Below are positions 1 through 6,993 of a stretch of 7,555 nucleotides of DNA, one piece after another. The notes under the pieces were generated by a model, which saw nothing but the letters and a program-made list of their open reading frames with translations, was not told the DNA's origin and searched no databases. The translations under genes and the position numbers were made by a program. This DNA is from an archaeon (GTDB lineage: Archaea; Asgardarchaeota; Hermodarchaeia; Hermodarchaeales; Hermodarchaeaceae). The DNA is taken from positions 1-7,555 of the forward strand of contig JABXGS010000193.1 of NCBI GenBank assembly GCA_016550425.1. The letters are read 5' to 3'. Numbering within the stretch: position 1 is the stretch's first letter; each line of letters opens with the position of its first letter.

Positions 1-1143
1 ACTGGAGCAAGCCCAATCCTAACTTTCGTGGGATGTCCTCGCTCTCTAGCACCTAATTGGGCACCAAATACAACTCCCCCAGATCTTGATATTTATGCTG
101 AGGTAGTGGCTCGTGTTGTGATGCATTATGAACAGGGATGGCCTGGAACAGGTCAGATTTTCGACTTTGACTATATCGAAATTGGTAACGAGCCTAACCT
201 TCCTGCCTTCTGGAACGGGACGAAACAGGAATTTCTTAACTTGTATTCCGTCGTCTCACAACGATTAGCCCAAATCGGTGGCTCCTTTAAGATTGGCGGA
301 CCAGGACTGGCGGACATCAACTTGGCAGATTGGACCTCGAGTTTCTTAGGCAATGTTAATGGATTAGGACTTCCTCTTGACTTTTTCTCGTGGCATGCAT
401 ACTGGAACGATCCAACTCAGGTAATAAGCGTCATCGAAACCGGAACCAGTTTACTGATGACGCAGGGATTCGCCAATATAGATTGGGTCTTCGATGAATA
501 TGGACTCGACTTATTATCCGACACAGAATGGGGAACTATAACCGCAGCGATTCATACAACGGAGGTCTTGATTGGCGCTGCACAACATGGAATTGATATT
601 GCTTGTTTTGGGTTTGCTAAAGACGTGCCGATTCATCCCAGTGTAACATCGCCGTTTGGTGATGAAGCCAATTTCGGGCTTCTCACCAGCAACCCGACGA
701 CACCCAAACCCACCTTTCATGCGCTCAAACCCTTCGCGGCAATTTCAGGTCAAAATATACTGAATTCAACCCTCATCCAAGCCCCTATCCTCTTGACTCT
801 ACCGATGCCCGTAACAACCCTTGTAACCCAAGGATCAGGCCTACATAATTACACAATACTCATATCCAATCATGGATGGCGAGCTCTGACTACACAGATC
901 ACGCTTCAAGGCGCCCCTGCCGGTTTATTCCAAATAACATCGCGTGAGCTCTCCAGTGCCACCATCCAGCAATATAGTGGTTGGAGCCCCTCCAGCAATT
1001 TCTCAAGCACAACCATCTCAATCACTAGCTCACCACAGTCAGTGCTCTGGATAACAGCTCACCACATAGGTATGGTTTACAGCCCACAGGACACCTCCTT
1101 CCTTCAGGCGCAAGTTTTTCTTCGCACACAGGCAAGAGATTAA
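1..1143 (+). CDS. GH39-like clan GH-A glycoside hydrolase, 5' end outside window
   Basis: The reading frame is open from base 1 to the TAA at 1141-1143, so the N-terminus lies outside the window; the GTG at 28 is most likely an internal Val. Visible are I-E-I-G-N-E-P-N with the presumed acid/base Glu at 190-192, D-F-F-S-W-H-A-Y-W with His at 394-396, and V-F-D-E-Y-G with the presumed nucleophile Glu at 496-498. The two Glu are 102 residues apart, as expected for strands 4 and 7 of a clan GH-A TIM barrel. The N-E-P plus S-x-H-x-Y pattern is closest to GH39 (beta-xylosidase/iduronidase type), though GH5, GH30 or GH51 relatives are possible. From about base 760 onward the protein is rich in Thr, Ser and beta-strand patterns, consistent with a C-terminal beta-sandwich. 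There is no C-terminal membrane helix. Extracellular action on glycans is inferred; substrate is unknown. It converges on the propeller gene. Confidence 0.85.
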   Translation, partial: TGASPILTFVGCPRSLAPNWAPNTTPPDLDIYAEVVARVVMHYEQGWPGTGQIFDFDYIEIGNEPNLPAFWNGTKQEFLNLYSVVSQRLAQIGGSFKIGGPGLADINLADWTSSFLGNVNGLGLPLDFFSWHAYWNDPTQVISVIETGTSLLMTQGFANIDWVFDEYGLDLLSDTEWGTITAAIHTTEVLIGAAQHGIDIACFGFAKDVPIHPSVTSPFGDEANFGLLTSNPTTPKPTFHALKPFAAISGQNILNSTLIQAPILLTLPMPVTTLVTQGSGLHNYTILISNHGWRALTTQITLQGAPAGLFQITSRELSSATIQQYSGWSPSSNFSSTTISITSSPQSVLWITAHHIGMVYSPQDTSFLQAQVFLRTQARD

Positions 1144-1172
1144 CTAATTTCTGAACACAGACAGAAAATACT

Positions 1173-1200
1173 CTTCTTGGACAGAAGTAGTAGTTTCTTT
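1173..1200 (+). terminator. Possible weak terminator of the glycosidase gene
   Basis: A 5-bp hairpin (CTTCT at 1173-1177, AGAAG at 1183-1187, 5-nt loop) is followed by the T-rich stretch TAGTAGTTTCTTT ending at 1200. It begins 30 bp after the stop codon. The stem is short. Archaeal termination depends mainly on T-rich tracts, so the call rests on position and T content and is uncertain. Confidence 0.3.
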
Positions 1201-1289
1201 GATTCACCATATGATCGAAAAGCGAATCAATGGAGAAATTAGATATAACCTTCAACTTCCAAACCATGTGATAGCTCGTTACCTCTCCC

Positions 1290-1325
1290 AAAAAAAGGAA
1301 AGGGAAGCGATGAATCATCGCTTCC
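1290..1325 (-). terminator. Hairpin plus T-tract terminator overlapping the propeller gene stop
   Basis: GGAAGCGATG at 1303-1312 and CATCGCTTCC at 1316-1325 form a perfect 10-bp inverted repeat around a 3-nt loop. Read on the minus strand, the hairpin is followed by CTTTCC and seven T (A-run at 1290-1296 on the plus strand). The stop codon of the propeller gene (1315-1317) lies inside the hairpin, so the last codons and the terminator share sequence. The hairpin is symmetric, but a T-tract follows only on the minus strand, giving the direction. Confidence 0.62.
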
Positions 1326-4029
1326 TACGACGAATGAGAACAGTAAGACCGAGGGCAACACACAGTCCGATAATAATTGTAGCAATGGGGAAACCTGGGA
1401 TAATGGGTGGAGGTAATACGATTATGGCGATGCTTTCATCACTGCTCCAATTGCTCCAAGCCCCGTTATTGTCGATTGCGCGGACGCGGAAGTAATAGGT
1501 GGAAGGAACAAGTCCGGTGATATTGTAATTGGTGTATGTTGTGGTAAATGTATCAAGGATTGTTGTGAAGCTGGCACTATCGCTCATTTGAAGTTCGTAG
1601 TGGTCGATGCTACCATCGGAATCGGTGCTGGCAGACCATGAAACCGTGATGTCTCCACTTGGTGAAGAGTCACCTGGATCATCCAAGACCGGAGTTGTTG
1701 GCCGAACTGTCCACGTATAGGAGAAGGTGATATTGTAGAGATGGGCGCTCTGATCATTGCGACTGGTCGTAAAGATGGCGCGCCAATGTAATTCAGGTCC
1801 TAGGTGAGCAAAGTTATGTAGAACACCGGGCGTAACCGATTCCCAGTTACTGCCTCCATCTGCCGTCATGTGAAATTCAATATTGGTTCCTGGTGGAATG
1901 AAAGTTGTGGCTTCCAGTGTGGCTTCGTATACGAAGTTAGCTGATGAATAGACTGCACTTGATTGCGCCATAGAACTTCCGGTAACATATGTTGCACCTG
2001 TACTGTCAAAGAGCCGAAAAATGATGAGTGATGTCTTGTTCGCGAGGTAAATGTAATCGCCGTGAACAGTTACCTGAATTGCACCTGAGGCAGCCAGATA
2101 ACAGTCTAACACCTGCATATTATGTAAATTTGTAGCATTCACGAGCATCAGACCTGCACTCCCATTGGCGAACAGGGCATATGGTCCAAAACCCCAACAC
2201 CCCAGGCATTCACCAACTACTCCATTGATTACGTCTGTTGTTGTGATAGACGTTGGATCAGTGAAGTTCCATATGGGGGCATTCATAAGTTCTGTAGCTA
2301 GCCCGTAGTCGCCATCGATATAGACGTCATAGTGCGTGAATGTATCAACGTAGGTGCCAAGAGGTTGTATGTTACTTAGATCTGTGATATCAAAGACGGT
2401 AACAATATCATCAGAACTCGTTGTCGTGGATACGGCATATAGGAAGTGACCTTGAACGGCTAAACCAGTCACATTGCTTGTCCCAAGATCATAGGAGTCA
2501 ATGCCCACCGGTGTACTTGGAGTAGAGATATTGGCTAAATAAATCCCTGCGGCACCATCGGCCACAAAGATGACTTCACCATAAATGGCAATGTCTGTTG
2601 CCCACCCAAGACCATAAGTACTGATATAGTGTAGGTTCGTGGGATCTGAGATATCATAGATACGTGCGCCACCGCTACCATAATCGGCCACTACGGCTAG
2701 ATGTCCTTGTATGTCGAGTTTCCGATAGAACCGATTCGAGCCTGTTACGTGGGAGTCAAGAAAGACGGGAGCTGCAGGATTACTCACATCGAGTGCGACT
2801 AACCCATCCTCTCCAGCGGCAATATATGCGATATCACCTTGCACCTTGACGTCCCAAAATTCATAGCCTCCTGAATAGATGCCTTGTGGAGCAAGCGTGG
2901 AGACAAAATTCCCAATCTTGAAAGTTTGGACACCAAGGTTTGTCCCAACCACTAATATGCCTCCGTAAAGGGCCACATCATAAGCAATTGGTGCGGTTAA
3001 GGAAGTCACATTAGTTGGATGTGTGGGATCCGAGACATCGATCACCCGGACGCCTCCATCCTCGTCTGCGACAAAGAGAGTTTTTCCTTGTAAGGCTAAT
3101 CGTCGTGCATTACCTGGTGTGTTACATGATCCAAGGACACTGATAGCAGTGGGATCACTGACATCGACAATATGAATGCCACTGGGTCCATCAGCCACAT
3201 AGGCAAGGGAACCCTCGACTAGGACATCCGTTGCATTCCCCGGTGTATCGAAATGATCATATTGAAGAAAAATGTGAGGATTTGAAATGTTAGCAATGTA
3301 GAGGCCATAAAAATCTTCAGCCAAATAGACGAGTTGCCCCTCAACATCAATTCCAAGTGTCGTTTGAGAGCCCCAGTTATTCGTTATTTCCTGTGGATTG
3401 TATGGATCTTCGACATCAATGATTTTGAATGCCCGAAAAGCTGCCGACCCACGGGCTGTACAGTAGACGAAATGCCCCTGGGTATCAATATCTGTGACTA
3501 CACCATCAAGACCAGTAGTACCTAGATAGACTCCTGTTCCACCATAATTGTATGGATTACTGACATTATAAATCGCTAAACCACTTGTTCGTCCCGCATA
3601 AAAGATGTCACCATCAATTCGTGCACAGCGTAGATCAGATACCGAGGTTCGTGCACTCATGAGCTGAAGATTGGCAGGATCTGTGACATTGAGAATGTTA
3701 TTGCTATTCGAAGAACTTCCATAGGAGATAAAGTAGATTTTCCGCCCTTGGGTATCCAGGCCCATCACTGGACCTACAGAGCTATAGGTATCAAGGAGGG
3801 TGTTCGTTATCACCCGATCACTGGTGACCGCTCCCAGACCCCAGCCATAGGCGTCAGCTGTCATTAAAAACGCCGTTGACTCAAAATCTTCCGCGTAGAT
3901 GCCAATGCCTGGCGTCGGAATCCGAGAAACAGGCACTTCTGATGATGCCACTAGACCAACGATACTCAGTGCAAGCAACAGGACAAAATAGCAGACTGTT
4001 ATTTTACGAAGTTTAGAAAAGATTTGCAT
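1315..4029 (-). CDS. Secreted, membrane-anchored double LVIVP-repeat beta-propeller protein
   Basis: A 904-residue surface protein. A basic N-terminus and hydrophobic core (residues about 13-29) make a Sec signal peptide. Residues about 51-676 contain 14 repeats of roughly 42 residues of the LVIVP type (motifs such as AYVAD-G-x-x-G-I-x-IVDVSDP). Repeat 7 ends in F-K-I and repeat 14 in F-R-L without the Asp-Pro turn, so I read two complete seven-bladed propellers. Next come a beta-sandwich (about 677-772), a fibronectin type III domain (about 777-871), a Pro-rich hinge, a helix starting IPGFP (about 877-898) and the tail RRRKR. This topology puts everything but the tail outside the cell. Fourteen N-x-S/T sequons suggest heavy N-glycosylation. 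An in-frame TTG at 4041 overlaps the SD, so the ATG at 4029 (SD GAGGG, 5-nt spacing) is preferred. The role is probably binding or scaffolding; no catalytic motif is recognised. Confidence 0.92.
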   Translation of the reverse strand: MQIFSKLRKITVCYFVLLLALSIVGLVASSEVPVSRIPTPGIGIYAEDFESTAFLMTADAYGWGLGAVTSDRVITNTLLDTYSSVGPVMGLDTQGRKIYFISYGSSSNSNNILNVTDPANLQLMSARTSVSDLRCARIDGDIFYAGRTSGLAIYNVSNPYNYGGTGVYLGTTGLDGVVTDIDTQGHFVYCTARGSAAFRAFKIIDVEDPYNPQEITNNWGSQTTLGIDVEGQLVYLAEDFYGLYIANISNPHIFLQYDHFDTPGNATDVLVEGSLAYVADGPSGIHIVDVSDPTAISVLGSCNTPGNARRLALQGKTLFVADEDGGVRVIDVSDPTHPTNVTSLTAPIAYDVALYGGILVVGTNLGVQTFKIGNFVSTLAPQGIYSGGYEFWDVKVQGDIAYIAAGEDGLVALDVSNPAAPVFLDSHVTGSNRFYRKLDIQGHLAVVADYGSGGARIYDISDPTNLHYISTYGLGWATDIAIYGEVIFVADGAAGIYLANISTPSTPVGIDSYDLGTSNVTGLAVQGHFLYAVSTTTSSDDIVTVFDITDLSNIQPLGTYVDTFTHYDVYIDGDYGLATELMNAPIWNFTDPTSITTTDVINGVVGECLGCWGFGPYALFANGSAGLMLVNATNLHNMQVLDCYLAASGAIQVTVHGDYIYLANKTSLIIFRLFDSTGATYVTGSSMAQSSAVYSSANFVYEATLEATTFIPPGTNIEFHMTADGGSNWESVTPGVLHNFAHLGPELHWRAIFTTSRNDQSAHLYNITFSYTWTVRPTTPVLDDPGDSSPSGDITVSWSASTDSDGSIDHYELQMSDSASFTTILDTFTTTYTNYNITGLVPSTYYFRVRAIDNNGAWSNWSSDESIAIIVLPPPIIPGFPIATIIIGLCVALGLTVLIRRRKR

Positions 4030-4034
4030 AATAT

Positions 4035-4039
4035 CCCTC
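4035..4039 (-). promoter_or_regulatory. Shine-Dalgarno site that decides the propeller gene start
   Basis: The minus strand reads GAGGG, five bases, then the ATG at 4029-4027. The upstream in-frame TTG (4041-4039) shares its G with this site, so it is unlikely to be the start. Confidence 0.65.
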
Positions 4040-4045
4040 AAAGAA

Positions 4046-4128
4046 ATCTTAGAAGTTACTCTAATCCTATTCTAGTAGAAAAGTGTTCTAGCAGCAGATT
4101 CTCTGACATTCATAACCTATTCTTAGAA
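4046..4128. promoter_or_regulatory. Cluster of TTCT/AGAA palindromes upstream of the propeller gene
   Basis: The leader region holds TTCTA-G-TAGAA (4070-4080, perfect), TTCT-T-AGAA (4120-4128, perfect), TCT-T-AGA (4047-4053, shorter) and a lone TTCTAG (4086-4091). Centres of the three palindromes are 25 and 49 bp apart. This looks like a multi-site operator for a regulator of the propeller gene. AT-rich sequence can give such palindromes by chance. I found no convincing TATA box for this gene. Confidence 0.3.
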
Positions 4129-4134
4129 CTAACC

Positions 4135-4159
4135 TTGATGATATTATCAACTTGATCAA
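4135..4159. promoter_or_regulatory. Adjacent TTGAT/ATCAA palindromes, possible operator
   Basis: A 16-bp palindrome with one mismatched pair (4135-4150, TTGAT to ATCAA) is followed after one base by the perfect 8-bp palindrome TTGATCAA (4152-4159). They lie about 110 bp upstream of the propeller ATG and 105 bp downstream of the dehydrogenase stop. Operator function is inference. Confidence 0.25.
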
Positions 4160-4264
4160 AACTCCACAATCATCCAACACCCTCTAACCAACTCTTTCAA
4201 TGTGAGAAAATTAGACATTTGGAAGCGACAATCATGAAGTGGCGATGAAAATATTTGCAAAAGT

Positions 4265-5275
4265 TTAGGGTTGCAACCAGTTATTTTTCTGATACCATGC
4301 TATCGTTTCGGTCAGGCCTTGTTGGGCATCCGGATATACCAATTGATAGCCTGTGGCTTTGAGCTTAGCATTGCTATACTGATAATCGTGAAACATCAAA
4401 TCAATCGTCGCCCGTTCAATTTTCGGTGCCTTATGCGTGAAATTTCGCGCCTTCCATTCAGCCCACAATGCCAACGCGGTGAGAAGCCATCGTGGAAGAA
4501 GGGGAAAACGTGTGTAGTAAATCTTTGCATTTAACAACGGAGCCACATACGAAAATAGTTTATATTTCCGATAAGTCGAATCATCCACAACATTATACAC
4601 TTGACCCCAAACATTGGGTAAGGAAAGGAGATGTACTGCGGCACCTACCACATCAGTAACATGAACCAATGGCACCAACGTATCCAGATTTTTAGAAATA
4701 ATGGGCAGCTGCCCCAGTGCCACCATTCGAAGAATCGTTCCAATCCCATACCGATTACGTGGACCATAAATGGGAGCCGGGCGAAGAATGATCAGATTCA
4801 GTTGATGTTCAGAGCAAATCTGGAGGGCAATCTGTTCTTGTTCAAATTTTGATCGTTCATAGGCGTTGGATGGATTCACCAGGTCATCTTCACTCACGGG
4901 AAGCGATTGCGGAACTCCATACACCCCAGCACTACTAATCAGCACTACTTTCGAAACACCTGCTTTTACAGCGGCTTGACAAAGGTTCTTTGTCCCCTCA
5001 ACATTGACTCCATACAACTCATCCCATGGCGCCGAATACCGAAATAAGGACGCCGCATGAAAAATAACATCAACCCCCTTGACCACCCGAGCAAGTGTTG
5101 CAGGATTGCATAAATCCCCAGTCATGAACTCAGCTTCACGATTCAAGAAAGAACACGGTGCCTCGGGTAAATCCATGCCCCGAACCAGATACTTCGAATC
5201 TTGAAGTAACACGTCGATGAAATGACTGCCGACAAAGCCACAAGCCCCAGTCACCAATACTCGCTGTGTCGTCAT
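4265..5275 (-). CDS. NAD(P)-dependent epimerase/dehydratase, extended SDR of 3-beta-HSD type
   Basis: A 336-residue cytosolic oxidoreductase of usual length for extended short-chain dehydrogenases. The Rossmann glycine motif T-G-A-C-G-F-V-G is at residues 9-16. Asp35, after strand 2 (G-M-D-L-P), suggests NAD rather than NADP. G-D-L at about 53-55 and H-A-A-S at about 73-76 follow. The catalytic Ser is in L-I-S-S-A (about 114-115), and Tyr139 and Lys143 form the Y-x-x-x-K pair. The C-terminus (Y-S-N-A-K-L-K-A-T-G-Y, then T-I-A-W-Y) matches the 3-beta-hydroxysteroid dehydrogenase/dihydroflavonol reductase side of the superfamily rather than classical sugar-nucleotide epimerases. The substrate, a sterol-like lipid, isoprenoid or sugar, cannot be read. 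The ATG at 5275 has SD GAGGGG 7 nt upstream. An alternative ATG at 5296 (343 residues) overlaps the preceding stop as ATGA but has only a weak SD. Probably cotranscribed with the small membrane protein upstream. Confidence 0.93.
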   Translation of the reverse strand: MTTQRVLVTGACGFVGSHFIDVLLQDSKYLVRGMDLPEAPCSFLNREAEFMTGDLCNPATLARVVKGVDVIFHAASLFRYSAPWDELYGVNVEGTKNLCQAAVKAGVSKVVLISSAGVYGVPQSLPVSEDDLVNPSNAYERSKFEQEQIALQICSEHQLNLIILRPAPIYGPRNRYGIGTILRMVALGQLPIISKNLDTLVPLVHVTDVVGAAVHLLSLPNVWGQVYNVVDDSTYRKYKLFSYVAPLLNAKIYYTRFPLLPRWLLTALALWAEWKARNFTHKAPKIERATIDLMFHDYQYSNAKLKATGYQLVYPDAQQGLTETIAWYQKNNWLQP

Positions 5276-5282
5276 GTTCGAT

Positions 5283-5288
5283 CCCCTC
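5283..5288 (-). promoter_or_regulatory. Shine-Dalgarno site for the dehydrogenase
   Basis: The minus strand reads GAGGGG with a 7-nt spacer to the ATG at 5275. It lies downstream of the alternative ATG at 5296, so it can only serve the shorter form. Confidence 0.65.
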
Positions 5289-5292
5289 AATA

Positions 5293-5688
5293 TCATAACA
5301 GCCCAACAATTCCGGTTTGCCCCTCATGACGCCCAAACAGGAAGTACCCAAGAAACACCCCACAATATAGCCACACCGGATAGAGAGCAAACAACACCAA
5401 CGCCAACACATCAATCACACCGGTCGTCAGGACGAATTCAAAGGCAAATAGTCCACTATTAATCATAAAATCCCGTCCACTAACCGCTCGACCCGTCCAG
5501 ATCCACATCCAATCAAACCACCCAAGGTTCAGGTACAACGACCCTGCAACCACCCAAAACACTACCACCGTACATGTCCCCAAAATCTTCGTGGCATGCG
5601 GCGTCACACGATATAGCCACCGATTTCGTACCCACACGATGAATGCGCCACACACCAGTAACAAAAAAGGGTCGAAGAGAAAGCTCAT
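5293..5688 (-). CDS. Small four-helix membrane protein of unknown function
   Basis: I do not recognise this 131-residue protein. It is very hydrophobic and Trp/Phe-rich, with probable membrane helices at about 4-20, 35-55, 79-98 and 100-119. A basic loop (R-N-R-W-L-Y-R) follows helix 1, a Trp-rich stretch (G-W-F-D-W-M-W-I-W) follows helix 2, and S-G-R-D-F-M-I-N-S-G precedes helix 3. That polar segment is the best candidate for a conserved functional site. Its TGA (5295-5293) overlaps the first possible ATG of the dehydrogenase as ATGA, and the preferred dehydrogenase start is 17 bp further on, so the two are probably one operon and may cooperate at the membrane. The ATG at 5688 is chosen because a TATA-like box lies about 28 bp upstream, implying an almost leaderless mRNA. 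A GTG at 5697 (134 residues), preceded by GGTGG, is the alternative. Confidence 0.75.
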   Translation of the reverse strand: MSFLFDPFLLLVCGAFIVWVRNRWLYRVTPHATKILGTCTVVVFWVVAGSLYLNLGWFDWMWIWTGRAVSGRDFMINSGLFAFEFVLTTGVIDVLALVLFALYPVWLYCGVFLGYFLFGRHEGQTGIVGLL

Positions 5689-5712
5689 ATTCGTCACTTA
5701 ACCACCCATCCG

Positions 5713-5720
5713 ATAAAAAA
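5713..5720 (-). promoter_or_regulatory. TATA-like box for the membrane protein/dehydrogenase operon
   Basis: The minus strand reads TTTTTTAT, centred about 28 bp upstream of the ATG at 5688. Archaeal TATA boxes lie about 26 bp before the transcription start, so the mRNA would begin almost at that ATG. The rest of the 146-bp gap up to the next gene shows nothing else I can support. Confidence 0.4.
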
Positions 5721-5843
5721 CCTAAACGTCACAACGACCGCCTATTCAAAGCACGACTCCCCCCACCCGATTTCGTCTCACAAAATTACTATGAAACTAT
5801 ATTAAGAATATTCACAGCAATTTCTAATAGGGAGGGCCAGGGA

Positions 5844-6971
5844 TTATGCTTCAGAGGCGCGTTCTCCGACGATAACAATGAACGCGGTGACTAGCCCAAG
5901 GAGGACCAGGGTTTCGCCGATTTGTTGCCAGGTCAAGGCCGTGGCAACTGTGATGAATCCAATTTGGAGATAGGTGATGCTGATAACAAATAGTCCGCTG
6001 CTGAACGCGGTTAGTACTATGATTGATAGTAGTACGAAGAGATAGCGACGTGCGCCTTGCCACCACCAACTAGTCCCTAGAGTACCTGTCAGGGGGGCGC
6101 GTCGGACGAACACAATAATGATCCACAGCCCCAACATACTGGCGATTAGTAATACTCCACCAAATAGCATATAGGCGTCAGGAGTCCAGAAAATCCCGGG
6201 CAGTAACGCCCAGATAATGGGGATTCCGAATTGGTATGCGATGAAGCCTTCAAATAACAGGATCCAGACCGCAAAAGCAGCTGAAAAATAAGGCAGAAAG
6301 GCAAGAAAGTAAAATTTCCAATCTTTCTTGATTTGTATAAATGGAATTGACCAGCTGTGTCCTTCCGGAGCATTCGATACTGTGTGTGCTGCGAGTGGTT
6401 GCTGAGTTGAACTAGCTGAACCCGTGGAGGAGGCGATTGTGAGTTGGTAGGCTTTGTAGACTACAACACCTAGAGTTCCGAGGAGAAAGAAACCGACGAG
6501 AAGCAATCCAAGTAGATGCAACAGGAATGGATTTTGAATGAAAAGCCCAATTCGAAGGACTTCCGAAAGAAAGATGAACGCACGGTGCATACAGATCCAC
6601 ACTCCTATCCACGCGATAAATACGAGCAGGAAACCCAAAATGTATTGGAACCCCCGTCGACTACGTTCTGGCGTTCCCAAAGGGAGAAGCCACACAAAAT
6701 AGACGATATAGAGCACAATAACTCCCACAGAGGCTGAGAAAATACCGATATCATGCAGGACCGCCACACCAAGGGGATTCCCTTGAATAAATGGGATTTG
6801 ATAGAACTCTGGGGGGAACACCCCTGTGTCAATAAACGCAGCAAGATACTGCCACGATTTATGGATGATTCCCACTCCGAAAAAGTACAGAAGAAAGCCC
6901 AGTAACCCAAAAAGGAATAACCCAATCCATTCTTTCACCGAAAGTGTCCTCAAACAATCACCCAGCCACAT
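5844..6971 (-). CDS. Polytopic membrane protein with two similar four-helix halves
   Basis: I do not recognise this 375-residue integral membrane protein. Probable helices are at about 15-36, 71-98, 108-128 and 147-172, then 219-243, 267-290, 309-334 and 352-369. The halves are joined by a Ser/Thr/Ala-rich linker (about 180-208). Both begin with a Lys-acidic-Trp element (V-K-E-W at 12-15, K-K-D-W at 215-218), have a long Pro-rich loop after the first helix, and carry an Arg-bearing loop before the third (R-S-R-R-G at 103-107, G-A-R-R-Y at 306-310). This suggests an ancient internal duplication, as in some transporters or membrane enzymes, but no transport or catalytic motif is evident. The ATG at 6971 is the first start after an in-frame stop at 6978-6980, and a TATA-like box about 26 bp upstream suggests a leaderless mRNA. 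The TTG at codon 7 and GTG at codon 12 are alternatives with SD-like sequence. Confidence 0.85.
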   Translation of the reverse strand: MWLGDCLRTLSVKEWIGLFLFGLLGFLLYFFGVGIIHKSWQYLAAFIDTGVFPPEFYQIPFIQGNPLGVAVLHDIGIFSASVGVIVLYIVYFVWLLPLGTPERSRRGFQYILGFLLVFIAWIGVWICMHRAFIFLSEVLRIGLFIQNPFLLHLLGLLLVGFFLLGTLGVVVYKAYQLTIASSTGSASSTQQPLAAHTVSNAPEGHSWSIPFIQIKKDWKFYFLAFLPYFSAAFAVWILLFEGFIAYQFGIPIIWALLPGIFWTPDAYMLFGGVLLIASMLGLWIIIVFVRRAPLTGTLGTSWWWQGARRYLFVLLSIIVLTAFSSGLFVISITYLQIGFITVATALTWQQIGETLVLLGLVTAFIVIVGERASEA

Positions 6972-6993
6972 CCGCGTCTATCCCAACCGAGTC

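Noticed and set aside
1025..1318. 97-codon minus-strand frame across the convergent 3' ends
   Set aside because: It is antisense to the glycosidase, overlaps the terminator region, has no SD or domain-like composition, and is explained by the two convergent genes.
1199..1495. 98-codon plus-strand frame
   Set aside because: About two thirds is antisense to the propeller gene's C-terminus; the product is low-complexity and Met/Arg-rich with no plausible start signal.
1650..3700. The repeat region as a DNA repeat array or CRISPR-like structure
   Set aside because: Repetition is at the protein level only; the DNA of the blades is diverged, with no exact repeats or spacers.
3400..4029. Possibility that the propeller gene is two fused or frameshifted genes
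   Set aside because: The frame is continuous with a single signal peptide, regular repeats and a single anchor, so one intact gene is the simplest reading.
4230..4264. T-rich stretch after the dehydrogenase stop as a terminator
   Set aside because: On the minus strand there are only two runs of four T and no stem, which is too little to call a feature, though archaeal termination there is possible.
5136..5414. 92-codon minus-strand frame across the small membrane protein/dehydrogenase junction
   Set aside because: It lies in a different frame from both well-supported genes and covers the Rossmann motif region; composition is that of a shifted-frame shadow.
6605..6925. 106-codon minus-strand frame inside the polytopic membrane protein gene
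   Set aside because: It is a shifted frame within a long hydrophobic gene that is continuous and intact; no frameshift is needed to explain the region.
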